In this document: positions 25,651 to 35,761 of the stretch, piece after piece
Layout: each line of letters opens with the position of its first letter
Numbering within the stretch: position 1 is the first letter of the stretch
NCBI RefSeq assembly: GCF_000612805.1
Contig: NZ_HG964408.1
Span: 208,231 to 272,230, forward strand
Direction of reading: 5' to 3'
Origin: Bacillus ndiopicus
GTDB lineage: Bacteria; Bacillota; Bacilli; Bacillales_A; Planococcaceae
DNA length: 64,000 nucleotides
Notes under the pieces: model-generated
The model's database searches: none
Seen by the model: only the letters and a program-made list of their open reading frames with translations
What the model was told of the DNA's origin: nothing
Position numbers and translations under genes: made by a program

Positions 25651-25880
25651 CAATTAATTACGCGTTGGCGTAATTGCGTCCAGATTTTTTCGAACTCGCT
25701 CGAAAACTCCTCTTCAAAATCTGTGACATCCGCTGGAGGCTTAACTTAAATCAGCAATATTTTATTGCTCCTGCGGTTACTCGTCGCAGAAGACATTTGC
25801 TCCTGCGGTTACTCGTCGCAGAAGACATTTGCTCCTGCGGTTACTCGTCGCAGTAAAGATTTGCTGATTCAAGTTAAAGT
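25651..25880 (+). repeat. Interspersed intergenic element, copy 1 (intact)
   Basis: It begins with CAATT...AATTG around GCGTTGGCGT, then GCGTCCAGATTTTTTCGA, an inverted TTCGA...TCGAA, CTTCAAAATCTGTGACATCC and GGAGGCTT. This part (25656-25740) matches 56878-56962 in reverse orientation. It then has 17-bp arms 25741-25757 (TTAACTTAAATCAGCAA) and 25861-25877, which pair with a single G-U, enclosing three tandem 32-bp units. No coding capacity is convincing. Confidence 0.85.
25765..25860 (+). repeat. Three tandem 32-bp repeats, each a hairpin
   Basis: Units are 25765-25796, 25797-25828 and 25829-25860. The first two are identical and the third differs only near its end. Each contains CTGCG-GTTACTCGT-CGCAG, a 5-bp stem with a 9-nt loop. 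There are no spacers, so this is not a CRISPR array. Confidence 0.95.
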
Positions 25881-25941
25881 GACACTAAATTAACATGAAA
25901 TCACGCTCAAAAATTGGTAAAATGATAAGTGGAGGTGTGCA

Positions 25942-28041
25942 ATGAGAAAACAATTAAAAAACATAATGCAAATCATTCAATTTCGTTATTTTTTAATACT
26001 AGTCCTCTTAATTACAGCAACTATTCAATTTTTGTTTATGGCAGGCAATGTAAGAGGCATTACATATGATATACAGTTGCTACAGCTTGCACCCGAAACA
26101 ATCCGCTCTGTGAAAACTGTAGAAGATTCAGTGAAAACGGAGAGAGAACGTGATAATGCAGAAAAATCTGTAGAGCCTGTCTATCTTTTTAATGAAGAAC
26201 TAGCAGCTCATCGTTCCGCAATTGTCACATCGATTTTTGATATCGTGCTTGATGTACGAAAAGAAACAAAAGATGATTCAATAGAAAAACGTGTTGAACA
26301 ATTAAAGACAAATTTAAAGGATATTACAGAATCTCAAACTTCTTTAACTATTAGCAACACACAGTTAGAAATATTATTAACGATTGATGAAGAACTCTTA
26401 ATCGATACGCGTGATAGTTTGGGACAAATAGTACAACATACTTTAGATCGTCCATTCCGCAAAGAGCAAATATTAACGATTCGTAATGAAATCGATAGTA
26501 GAATACGTCAGCAATCTACTATAGCAGAGCCCTTACTTAATACAGCGATTACACTTGGACGGGCTGCTATTGTAGAAACGGAAGTACTGGATGAGGAGAA
26601 AACAGCACTGCGCATTCGACAGGCACGTGAAATGGTTGAGCCGACACGTATTTTGCAAGGCCAAATTATCGTGCAAGAGGGCGAGTTAATCGACCGTGAA
26701 GTATATCGACAATTAGAGTTACTAGGTATGCTAGATACGAAGGAGTCATTGAAGCCAGTTTTTGGCCTACTGATTTTAATTTTCCTACAAATGGCGTTTA
26801 TTTATATTGTCTTTGATCGTTCAAAAAAACCGATAGCAAAACGTCGGAATGAACTACTTGTTACAGCAATTGTGTATACGATTTGTATTGTGATGATGAA
26901 ATTAATCAGTGTTGTAGCTGATAATTTTGATGTTATGATTGCCTTTTTATACCCAGCAGCACTTGCGACAATGCTTGTTCGATTGCTCGTGGATGATAGG
27001 GTAGCGTCTATCATTACTGTGATGACGGCTACAGCAGCGGGTATTATGTTCCATAGTGGCTATGCAGCTGTCTTGCAAATGGATGTAGCGCTGTATATTA
27101 TGTTTGGCGGCTTTGCGACATTGTACTTTATGCGCAATCTTGAAAAACGTTCATCTTTATTACAGGCATGTGGTATTCTTTCAATTGTCAATATTTTATT
27201 TATAAGCTTTTATTTGCTTATGTCACAATCGGGCTACGGCTTAACAGAAATAGGCTTCTATTTTATAGCAGCAATCATTTCAGCAGTGCTTTCAGGTGCA
27301 CTGACGATGGGTCTATTACCGTTCTTTGAGTCAGCGTTTGGTATATTATCAACGATGCGTTTAATTGAGCTATCGAACCCTAATCATCCGCTACTTAGAA
27401 AACTATTAACAGAAACTCCAGGCACTTATCATCATAGTATTATGGTAGCGAACTTGGCAGAGGCGGCTTGTGAGGCTATTGGTGCAGATGGATTACTAGC
27501 TCGTGTAGGCTGTTACTATCACGATGTCGGGAAGACAAGAAGACCTTCCTTCTTCATCGAAAATCAAATGTCTGGCATTAATCCACATGACACATTACCA
27601 CCACAATCGAGTGCAGATATCATCATCGCACATACGACGGATGGGGCAGAGCTATTACGTAAACAGAAAATGCCACAGGAGATTATTGATGTTGCCTTGC
27701 AGCATCATGGCACAAGCTTATTGAAATTTTTTGTATATAAAGCGAAGGAAGAGGGAATGAATGTCGACGAAGCGGCATTCCGTTATCCGGGACCAAAGCC
27801 ACAAACAAAGGAAATTGCAATTATTAGCATTGCAGACAGCGTTGAGGCGGCAGTGCGCTCAATGAAGGAGCCGACTGCGGAAAAAATCAAAAAGCTTGTA
27901 CAGTCCATTATTCAGGACCGAGTGCAAGATGACCAATTTGATGAGTGCGATATTTCATTAAAGGAATTAAAAATTATTGAGGATGTATTATGTGAAACAT
28001 TAAATGGTACATTCCATTCACGAATTGAATATCCAAAATAG
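25942..28041 (+). CDS. pgpH: Cyclic-di-AMP phosphodiesterase PgpH (7TM-HD)
   Basis: A 699-residue membrane protein (YqfF). It has one amino-terminal membrane helix (about 14-35), a large extracytoplasmic 7TMR-HDED domain (about 40-270), a block of membrane helices (about 275-470) and a cytosolic HD domain. The HD residues are TYHHSIMVANLAEAA near 492-506, YYHDVGK near 525, and QHHG near 590. It degrades c-di-AMP. ATG 25942 follows GTGGAGGTGTGCA. It starts a run of tightly spaced genes through era. Confidence 0.95.
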   Translation: MRKQLKNIMQIIQFRYFLILVLLITATIQFLFMAGNVRGITYDIQLLQLAPETIRSVKTVEDSVKTERERDNAEKSVEPVYLFNEELAAHRSAIVTSIFDIVLDVRKETKDDSIEKRVEQLKTNLKDITESQTSLTISNTQLEILLTIDEELLIDTRDSLGQIVQHTLDRPFRKEQILTIRNEIDSRIRQQSTIAEPLLNTAITLGRAAIVETEVLDEEKTALRIRQAREMVEPTRILQGQIIVQEGELIDREVYRQLELLGMLDTKESLKPVFGLLILIFLQMAFIYIVFDRSKKPIAKRRNELLVTAIVYTICIVMMKLISVVADNFDVMIAFLYPAALATMLVRLLVDDRVASIITVMTATAAGIMFHSGYAAVLQMDVALYIMFGGFATLYFMRNLEKRSSLLQACGILSIVNILFISFYLLMSQSGYGLTEIGFYFIAAIISAVLSGALTMGLLPFFESAFGILSTMRLIELSNPNHPLLRKLLTETPGTYHHSIMVANLAEAACEAIGADGLLARVGCYYHDVGKTRRPSFFIENQMSGINPHDTLPPQSSADIIIAHTTDGAELLRKQKMPQEIIDVALQHHGTSLLKFFVYKAKEEGMNVDEAAFRYPGPKPQTKEIAIISIADSVEAAVRSMKEPTAEKIKKLVQSIIQDRVQDDQFDECDISLKELKIIEDVLCETLNGTFHSRIEYPK

Positions 28042-28052
28042 GAGGATTATAG

Positions 28053-28529
28053 ATGGCATTAATTATCGATTTTTTAGATGAAACGGACTCTGTTCAGGAA
28101 ACCCACATTAATTTAGTGGAACGTTTATTGCAATATGCTGCAAATGAAGAACAGATTGATGATGGTAGCGAGCTATCGGTTACATTCGTAACAAATGAGG
28201 CCATTCATGAAATTAATCGTGAATACCGCGACAAGGACCAGCCAACAGATGTTATTTCCTTTGCTTTAGAGGAGCTAGGTGAAGGAGAAACCGCGATTAT
28301 TGGTGAGGGAATACCGCGCATTTTAGGCGACATTATTATTTCAGTTGAACGCACACAAGAGCAGGCTGAGGAGTATGGTCACTCATTCGAACGAGAGCTA
28401 GGTTTTCTAGCAGTACATGGGTTTTTACATTTGTTAGGATATGATCATATGAATGAGCAAGATGAAAAAGAAATGTTTGATAAGCAAAATGCAATTCTAT
28501 CCTCTTTTGGATTAGGACGCGAGGTATAA
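28053..28529 (+). CDS. ybeY: Endoribonuclease YbeY (rRNA maturation factor)
   Basis: A 158-residue metalloprotein involved in 16S rRNA 3'-end processing and ribosome quality control. The zinc motif is [11 protein letters not shown] near 125-135 (HxxxHxxxxxH), and [19 protein letters not shown] near 52-70 is the conserved core. ATG 28053 follows AGGAGGATTATAG. The stop overlaps the dgkA start as TAATG. Confidence 0.96.
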   Translation: MALIIDFLDETDSVQETHINLVERLLQYAANEEQIDDGSELSVTFVTNEAIHEINREYRDKDQPTDVISFALEELGEGETAIIGEGIPRILGDIIISVERTQEQAEEYGHSFERELGFLAVHGFLHLLGYDHMNEQDEKEMFDKQNAILSSFGLGREV

Positions 28530-28879
28530 TGGATATTCGCAAGTTTTTACGCTCCTTTGTTTACGCTTTTCAAGGAATTGTAACTGCAACAAAGGAGCAA
28601 AATATGCGTTTTCATTTAGCGAGTGCCTGTATCGTAATGATTGCGGGCTTTTTAACAGGATTAACGTCAATAGAATGGCTAGCCATCGTGATAGTCATTA
28701 TTCTTGTTATTGGTGCGGAAATGATAAACAGCGCAATCGAGCGTGTTGTCGATTTAGCAACAACAGAATTTCACCCACTGGCAAAGGCTGCGAAAGATAT
28801 AGCAGCAGGCGCGGTACTTGTATTTGCTGTTGGCAGTGTTATAATCGGAGTACTCATTTTTTTCCCGAAATGGTTTTAA
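28529..28879 (+). CDS. dgkA: Undecaprenol kinase / diacylglycerol kinase family
   Basis: A 116-residue membrane protein with three hydrophobic helices (about 35-50, 53-70, 92-112). The family motif EMINSAIERVVDL near 72-84 holds the catalytic Glu and Asn, and EQNMRFHLASA near 25 is typical. Gram-positive DgkA phosphorylates undecaprenol to recycle the cell-wall lipid carrier. It is coupled to ybeY through the overlapping TAATG. Confidence 0.93.
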   Translation: MDIRKFLRSFVYAFQGIVTATKEQNMRFHLASACIVMIAGFLTGLTSIEWLAIVIVIILVIGAEMINSAIERVVDLATTEFHPLAKAAKDIAAGAVLVFAVGSVIIGVLIFFPKWF

Positions 28880-28887
28880 TGTAGTGA

Positions 28888-30214
<1,327 letters not shown>

Positions 30215-30222
30215 TAATGAAA

Positions 30223-30254
30223 AAACTCCCGCAAAAAAGTGGGAGTTTCTTTTA
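30223..30254 (+). terminator. Terminator after era
   Basis: AAACTCCC (30223-30230) pairs with GGGAGTTT (30241-30248), followed by CTTTT. Confidence 0.85.
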
Positions 30255-30313
30255 GTTTTTGGTCAAACGTAGAATAAGTCCATATTGCACACCTTATTCA
30301 AGGTAATGCAATT

Positions 30314-30610
30314 TTAAGATTCACTAATTCCCATAGCTAATAGTAAAAGAAAAGTAAAAACTAAAACGACTAAATTTGTTAGAAGTCCTAGTATGCCTAA
30401 TAATATAGGGCCTATTTGCCGTTTTGAAATGACCATAGATAAAACAGAGAATATAATACCTAGTGTTGACAATATACTAAAAATTTTAATGGCAAAGTAC
30501 ACATCAGCGTTAGGCCCTCTTGTATAAAAAAAGAAAAGGACGCTTAAGATTGCAGTTAATACAGATGCAACGCCTGCAACTATGCTTGTTTTACTTTTAG
30601 TTAAAATCAT
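30314..30610 (-). CDS. Small integral membrane protein, unknown function
   Basis: A 98-residue protein with three predicted membrane helices (about 8-28, 36-58, 66-92) and short polar ends. I do not recognise the family. ATG at 30610 has GGGGTG 6 bases upstream on the minus strand; GTG 30619 is part of that site. It lies between era and recO, a spot where B. subtilis has no such gene, so it appears to be an accessory insertion together with the HAD gene. The 269 bases upstream of it contain nothing I can name. Confidence 0.65.
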   Translation of the reverse strand: MILTKSKTSIVAGVASVLTAILSVLFFFYTRGPNADVYFAIKIFSILSTLGIIFSVLSMVISKRQIGPILLGILGLLTNLVVLVFTFLLLLAMGISES

Positions 30611-30879
30611 TCGTATCACCCCACTATCATTTTCGTTTACTTATCAATAAAGTATATGAATTGAATAGCCAGTCTTATGGTTCATTATCTTGATGTAATA
30701 CCTATTTAAAAGTCTAGTGTTTTGTATTATCCGTTTATCAAAACGGAACTTTCAATACCATCCTTTTCATCCATTTAATTCAATCGAGAGTATTTGTAAG
30801 GGCTCGCCACTATTGACAAATCACTTTCAATCTTGAAAAATGAAGTAGCAGTGAAGGTCGTTAGAAAAAAGGGGATAAA

Positions 30880-31566
30880 ATGAAAAATTACGATATTCTA
30901 TTTTTTGATATAGATGACACGCTTTTTGATTTTACTAAATCGGAGCAAGAAGCTTTTAATAAAGTTTTCGCTAAATATAATTTAGAAAATAGCTTAAATT
31001 TATATGAAAAAAGCTACCAAGAAATCAGCAAAGTATTGTGGAGAGATTTAGAAAATGGAAAAATGGGCCTCGTTGAACTAGGCTCTGAGAGATTTAGGAG
31101 ATTATTTTTAGAATATGAGCTTGAAATTGATGCAGTTGTATTTAATCAGGACTATTTAAGATTTCTTGGAGAGCAAACGCATCTCATACAAGGTGCAGAA
31201 AAGGTCATTAAGGTTCTCTCACATAAACGCCTAGCAATTATAACGAATGGTTACACAGATGTACAAATAGCAAGAATTAATAATTCCCCCTTGGCAGGTG
31301 CATTTGAGCAGATTATTATTTCTGAATCGACAGGCTTTCAAAAACCACAAACAGGTATTTTTGACGATGCTTTTAATAAGCTGCAAATTACAGAAAAGTC
31401 AAATGTGCTAATTGTGGGTGACTCGTTGACTTCTGATATTCAAGGTGGCAATAACTATGGTATTGATACGTGCTGGTTCAATCCCAAGCACAAGGAAAAT
31501 AATACAGCTTTAAAACCTACTTATGAAATTAATAAATTAGACGACCTATTAGATATAATAAAATAA
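30880..31566 (+). CDS. HAD-superfamily nucleotidase, YjjG type
   Basis: A 228-residue HAD hydrolase. Motif I is FFDIDDTLFDF near 7-17 with the nucleophile Asp, motif II Thr/Ser is in AIITNGYTD near 120, the motif III Lys is in STGFQKPQTGIF near 152, and motif IV is VGDSLTSDIQGG near 180. The helical cap between motifs I and II matches pyrimidine 5'-nucleotidases of the YjjG family that clear non-canonical nucleotides. ATG 30880 follows AAAAGGGGATAAA. Exact substrate is inferred. Confidence 0.85.
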   Translation: MKNYDILFFDIDDTLFDFTKSEQEAFNKVFAKYNLENSLNLYEKSYQEISKVLWRDLENGKMGLVELGSERFRRLFLEYELEIDAVVFNQDYLRFLGEQTHLIQGAEKVIKVLSHKRLAIITNGYTDVQIARINNSPLAGAFEQIIISESTGFQKPQTGIFDDAFNKLQITEKSNVLIVGDSLTSDIQGGNNYGIDTCWFNPKHKENNTALKPTYEINKLDDLLDIIK

Positions 31567-31629
31567 GTACATAACGTTGAAGTTTTTAAATCTTGTGATT
31601 CGACAAAATAACAGGGAGGTGTATTTGAA

Positions 31630-32406
31630 ATGTTACATAAATGGGAGGGCATCGTCTTAAAGGCAAGAGCTTACGGGGAGTCCAATAAGATTGTCACATT
31701 GCTGACGCGTGAGGCAGGGAAGGTTGCAGTCATGGCACGCGGGGCAAAAAAGCCGACAAGTCGCTTGGCAGGTATTACACAGCCTTTTATGTATGGCTTA
31801 TATTTAGTACAGCGAACTACCGGGATGGGGACGTTGCAGCAAGGCGAACATTTAAATGCGATGCGTACATTACAAACGGATATTCGTGCGACCGCATATG
31901 CGAGCTATATCGGTGAGCTTGTTGATCGTTTAGTCGAAGAAGGGGAGCCACAGCCCTTTGCCTTTGAAGTAGTAAGGCAAGCTTTAATTGCGATTGATGA
32001 AGGCTATGACCCTGAAGCGATTGCGTTATTTGTTGATTGGAAAATGCTGCCGTTTGCAGGGGTGCAACCGACTCTACATGCTTGTGCAAGCTGCGCATCA
32101 ACAGACGGCGAATTCGCTTTCTCCTTTGCACAAGGGGGCTTTTTATGCCATCGTTGTTTCCATCATGATGCCTATATAATTCGGTTGTCACCCACACAGC
32201 TCAAACTGATTCGGATGTTTTATATGATGCCAATTGATCAAGTTGGCAAGCTTGACTTAAAACCCCAAACGAAAATGTTTATTAAAAAAATCGTGACGAC
32301 AATTTATGAGGAGCAAACGGGGATTCGCTTAAAATCAAGGAGCTTTATTGAGCAATTGGAGCGAATGGAAGATTGGCCACCAAAAGATGAAGGTAATTCG
32401 GAATAG
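31630..32406 (+). CDS. recO: DNA repair protein RecO
   Basis: A 258-residue RecO. It has an amino-terminal OB fold (1-80, starting LHKWEGIVLKARAYGESNKI), a helical middle and a zinc site formed by CASCAS near 151 and FLCHRC near 169. RecO loads RecA onto single-stranded DNA with RecF and RecR. ATG 31630 follows AGGGAGGTGTATTTGAA. In B. subtilis recO is followed by the glycyl-tRNA synthetase genes; here fatty-acid genes and others intervene. Confidence 0.96.
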   Translation: MLHKWEGIVLKARAYGESNKIVTLLTREAGKVAVMARGAKKPTSRLAGITQPFMYGLYLVQRTTGMGTLQQGEHLNAMRTLQTDIRATAYASYIGELVDRLVEEGEPQPFAFEVVRQALIAIDEGYDPEAIALFVDWKMLPFAGVQPTLHACASCASTDGEFAFSFAQGGFLCHRCFHHDAYIIRLSPTQLKLIRMFYMMPIDQVGKLDLKPQTKMFIKKIVTTIYEEQTGIRLKSRSFIEQLERMEDWPPKDEGNSE

Positions 32407-32470
32407 TTAGACAATTTGGTGCGATAAGCGCTAAAATAGAGGTGAAGCATGACAAAAGGGGATGGGAGAA

Positions 32471-33616
32471 ATGAAATTACCAGTTGTGCAATTTACAAAA
32501 GAGCAGGAGCAGTTTCGTTTAGAAGTACGCGCTTTTTTGCAGCATCATCTTAAAAAAGGAACATTTCGAAAAAAATGTGATTCATGGTTAAGCGGGAGTG
32601 ATCCAGCCTTTTCAAAATTAGTGGCAGAGCAAGGTTGGATTGGTATGACTTGGCCAAAGCACTACGGTGGAGCAGAGCGCAGTACGATTGATCGTTATAT
32701 TTTAACGGAAGAGTTTTTAGCAGCAGGTGCACCTGTTGCAGCGCACTGGTTTGCAGATCGGCAAACAGGACCTTTACTTTTGCGTTTTGGTACGGAGGAG
32801 CAGCGTCAGTTTTTCTTACCTAAGATTATTCAAGGAGATTGCTTTTTTGCGATTGGGCTTAGCGAGCCAAATAGCGGCTCCGATTTAGCATCTGTTCGCA
32901 CAAGGGCAGAAAAAGTAGACGGAGGCTGGCTTATTAACGGAGCAAAAACATGGACGAGTAATGGGCATGATGCGCATTATATGGTGACGCTTGTACGTAC
33001 AGATTCTTATGACCCGCAGCACAAGCATCAAGGCTTGAGCCAATTAATTATTGATTTACATGCACCAGGTGTGACGATTACGCCAATTCCTTATTTAACG
33101 GGAGAACGTCATTTTAACGATGTATTTTTCGATAATGTTTTTGTACCTGATGCAATGGTTGTTGGTACATTAGGTAATGGTTGGGCACAGGGGTTAGCTG
33201 AGCTTGCCTTTGAGCGCAGTGGACCTGAGCGCATATTGAGTACATTTCCATTATTAAATGAACTTATTGCCGAATTAAAAAAAGCGAATGATCTTGTTGG
33301 TTTAGCAACTGCTTCCAAGCTATTAGCAGAAATGTGGAGCTTGCGCAATTTATCAATCGGTGTTGCACAAGTATTGGAAGAGGGCGGCGAGGTAGCGATT
33401 CCAGCTGCACTTGTGAAAAGCATCGGCACAAAGTTTGAGCAAAAAATACCTGAAATTGCGCGCCTACTTGTTGCAACGTATCCAAGCTTGCAGGCACAGC
33501 GCGCATTCGATCGCTATATGGCGGAATCGATATTGCACGCACCAGGCTTTACAATTCGAGGTGGTACATCAGAGGTACTGTACGGCATTGTGGCGAAGGG
33601 GGTTGTCGCACAATGA
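32471..33616 (+). CDS. Acyl-CoA dehydrogenase, larger subunit of a likely heteromeric enzyme
   Basis: A 381-residue FAD-dependent acyl-CoA dehydrogenase. The flavin-binding motif FAIGLSEPNSGSDLASV near 126-142 and WLINGAKTWTSN near 155 are typical, and the end carries APGFTIRGGTSEVLYGIVAK, whose RGGTSE segment lines the active site. ATG 32471 lies 9 bases after AAGGGG; ATG 32462 would sit on the Shine-Dalgarno sequence. Its stop overlaps the next gene as ATGA. The arrangement resembles the two-gene dehydrogenases (FadE pairs) that form alpha2-beta2 tetramers in actinobacterial steroid breakdown; the substrate is unknown. Confidence 0.88.
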   Translation: MKLPVVQFTKEQEQFRLEVRAFLQHHLKKGTFRKKCDSWLSGSDPAFSKLVAEQGWIGMTWPKHYGGAERSTIDRYILTEEFLAAGAPVAAHWFADRQTGPLLLRFGTEEQRQFFLPKIIQGDCFFAIGLSEPNSGSDLASVRTRAEKVDGGWLINGAKTWTSNGHDAHYMVTLVRTDSYDPQHKHQGLSQLIIDLHAPGVTITPIPYLTGERHFNDVFFDNVFVPDAMVVGTLGNGWAQGLAELAFERSGPERILSTFPLLNELIAELKKANDLVGLATASKLLAEMWSLRNLSIGVAQVLEEGGEVAIPAALVKSIGTKFEQKIPEIARLLVATYPSLQAQRAFDRYMAESILHAPGFTIRGGTSEVLYGIVAKGVVAQ

Positions 33617-34647
33617 GCGAAATGCTAGAAATCGTAACAGAGGTCGTTGAAAAAATATGCAAAGATCTTGTCACAAAAGAAACGGTGGATTTATTAGAAG
33701 AAGGCAAGTGGGCCACTCCACTTTGGCAGCAGCTAGAGGATAATGAGCTGTTGAAGGTCGCAGTGACAGAGCAGCATGGTGGGGCAAATGGTGATATTGC
33801 GGATTTATTAGCACTTTATCAGCTAATTGGCTATTATGCTGTGCCAGCGCCTGTACTTGAGCATACACTAGCTAATTTTATTTTGGAGTATGTAGGGCTT
33901 GCTCCGTTTTCATCAATTACAACGATTCTATTAAGCGAGCAACCTACGCTTACACTAACAAATGGCAGGCTAGATGGAGTTGTTCAGCATGTACCATGGG
34001 CGAGAATCGCGCAGCAATTCGTTACATTTGCTAAAGAGGGGGAAGTGTTAAAGCTAATTACTGTGGACTTAGCTCAGGCAGAAATTGAGCATGCAACGAA
34101 TTTAGCAACCGAGCCGCGTGATACAGTAAGCTTCCAGCAAGCTAAAGTCGCCGCGCAAGTCGAAATAAACGAGCAACAGCTTGAGAAACTAAAAAAATAT
34201 ACGACAGCAGCTAAGTTATCTGCAATTAGCGGAGCACTCGATAAAGCATTCCAGCTAACAATACGCTATTCCAAGGAACGTGAGCAGTTTGGTCGTCCCA
34301 TCCATCGCTTCCAGCTTGTGCAACAGCATTTAGCGATACTTGCTGGAGAAGCAGCGATTGCAACGACAGCAATTGAAAATATGGCGGGTGCACTTGTAGG
34401 CGAAAGAGAGCAATTCGAAGTAGCATTCACAAGTATTCGTCTAGATGAAGCAAGCAAAATCGTGGCAACATCTGCTCACCAAGTACATGCAGCAATCGGC
34501 GTAACATACGAGCATAGCCTACAGCATTATACGCGTCGCCTATGGGCTTGGCGTGAGGAAGGCTTTACAGCGCATTATTGGCAGCGTGAGCTTGCAGGCG
34601 ATTTGCTACAAGTGGAAGACGTTTGGGCATGGATGACAACGAAATAA
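33613..34647 (+). CDS. Acyl-CoA dehydrogenase-like second subunit
   Basis: A 344-residue acyl-CoA dehydrogenase fold. The carboxyl-terminal helical bundle is clear (LSAISGALDKAFQLTIRYSK near 198 and QFGRPIHRFQLVQQHLAI near 222; the end is VHAAIGVTYEHSLQHYTRRL). The middle flavin motif with SEPNSGSD is replaced by a low-similarity stretch, and the catalytic EGT/GGTSE region is absent. This is typical of the non-catalytic partner in heteromeric enzymes. It overlaps the preceding gene by 4 bases, supporting a complex. Confidence 0.85.
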   Translation: MSEMLEIVTEVVEKICKDLVTKETVDLLEEGKWATPLWQQLEDNELLKVAVTEQHGGANGDIADLLALYQLIGYYAVPAPVLEHTLANFILEYVGLAPFSSITTILLSEQPTLTLTNGRLDGVVQHVPWARIAQQFVTFAKEGEVLKLITVDLAQAEIEHATNLATEPRDTVSFQQAKVAAQVEINEQQLEKLKKYTTAAKLSAISGALDKAFQLTIRYSKEREQFGRPIHRFQLVQQHLAILAGEAAIATTAIENMAGALVGEREQFEVAFTSIRLDEASKIVATSAHQVHAAIGVTYEHSLQHYTRRLWAWREEGFTAHYWQRELAGDLLQVEDVWAWMTTK

Positions 34648-34659
34648 GGGGGACTTTGA

Positions 34660-35469
34660 ATGGCTGACTTATTATTCGATGTACAGGAAGGGATTGCAAC
34701 GATTACACTGAATCGTCCTGAAGCAATGAATGCATTTAGTGAGGATATGCTCGCAAGGTGGATTCAGGCGCTTGAAACGGTACGAGATGACGATGCGATT
34801 CATGTGCTAATCGTCAAGGGCAACGGTAAATGCTTTTGCGCGGGTGGCGATATTAAAGCAATGGCAGCAGGCAAAGGCTTTTTCGAAAGCAAGGACGACG
34901 TGACATCAACAGCACTTGCACGTAAAAATTCTTTATGGAAACGGGTACAGCGCGTGCCACTTTTACTAGAGGAAATTGATAAGCCTGTTATTGCACAAGT
35001 GCACGGTTTCGCATTTGGTGCAGGTCTGGATATGGCATTAATGTGCGATGTTCGCATTGTCGCACAGTCTACAAAGTTTTCTGAGAGCTATGTCAATGTT
35101 GGTATTGTACCTGGAGATGGCGGGGCATATTTTTTACCAAAGCTTGTCGGGATTGATAAAGCGCTTGATATGCTATGGACAGCGCGCGTTTTATCAGCAG
35201 ATGAAGCGAAGGAAGCAGGACTTGTAACATTTGTTGTGCCAGATGAGGAGCTAGAGCAGTACACTCAAGCATATGCAGAAAAGCTAGCAAATGGACCAAC
35301 TACTGCAATTCAGTTTATTAAACGCGCAGTATATCAAAGTCAAACAATGTCTTTACGCTCATCGCTCGACTATATTTCCTCCCAAATGGGGCTCGTGACA
35401 GAGCTTGCTGATTTTCATGAAGGTGTGCAGGCAGTTGTGGAGAAGCGTAAGCCGAGGTTTACAAAATAA
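34660..35469 (+). CDS. Crotonase-family protein (enoyl-CoA hydratase/isomerase like)
   Basis: A 269-residue crotonase. The CoA oxyanion-hole segments are visible: CFCAGGDIKAMAAGKGFF near 58 and FAFGAGLDMALMCDVRI near 118. The two catalytic Glu of classical hydratases are not kept: the first position reads Asp (GLDMAL) and the second Tyr (FSESYVNVG), while GIVPGDGGAYFLPKLVG adds an Asp as in several isomerases and atypical crotonases. It may therefore not be a standard hydratase. ATG 34660 follows AGGGGGACTTTGA; it forms one operon with the two dehydrogenase genes. Confidence 0.85.
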   Translation: MADLLFDVQEGIATITLNRPEAMNAFSEDMLARWIQALETVRDDDAIHVLIVKGNGKCFCAGGDIKAMAAGKGFFESKDDVTSTALARKNSLWKRVQRVPLLLEEIDKPVIAQVHGFAFGAGLDMALMCDVRIVAQSTKFSESYVNVGIVPGDGGAYFLPKLVGIDKALDMLWTARVLSADEAKEAGLVTFVVPDEELEQYTQAYAEKLANGPTTAIQFIKRAVYQSQTMSLRSSLDYISSQMGLVTELADFHEGVQAVVEKRKPRFTK

Positions 35470-35474
35470 AAAAG

Positions 35475-35506
35475 TGGCTGTAGGGATTTCCCTACAGCTT
35501 TTTTTA
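35475..35506 (+). terminator. Terminator after the crotonase gene
   Basis: GCTGTAGG (35477-35484) pairs with CCTACAGC (35491-35498), followed by seven T. Confidence 0.92.
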
Positions 35507-35511
35507 TATGA

Positions 35512-35594
35512 AACATGGAATAAAACCGAAAAAACATGGAATAAACTTCAGAAAACGTGGAATAAAATCGCGAAAACATAGAATAAACCTAAAA
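35512..35594. repeat. Four phased about 21-nt repeats (family B)
   Basis: Units share GAAAACATGGAATAAAAC with small changes (ACATGG, ACGTGG, ACATAG). They sit directly after a terminator, as the family A and D clusters do. Confidence 0.75.
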
Positions 35595-35719
35595 TTCATC
35601 AATAATTGCTGTAAACTAATTATTCCCTATTAATATATTTACACCTATAAACTTTTAATCGACAAATATTTGAAGACTTTTGGTACACAAATCTTTTCTA
35701 AGTGAATGAAATGATACTA

Positions 35720-35757
35720 CAACAAAAAGCAACCACCACAAAAGGCGGTTGCTTCTT
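35720..35757 (-). terminator. Terminator of the isochorismatase-like gene
   Basis: AAGCAACC (35727-35734) and GGTTGCTT (35747-35754) pair; on the minus strand a T-run follows. The stem could also stop plus-strand transcription. Confidence 0.85.
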
Positions 35758-35761
35758 ATAA

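Noticed and set aside
25765..25860. CRISPR-like array
   Set aside because: Three direct repeats without spacers, closed by an inverted repeat; no cas genes.
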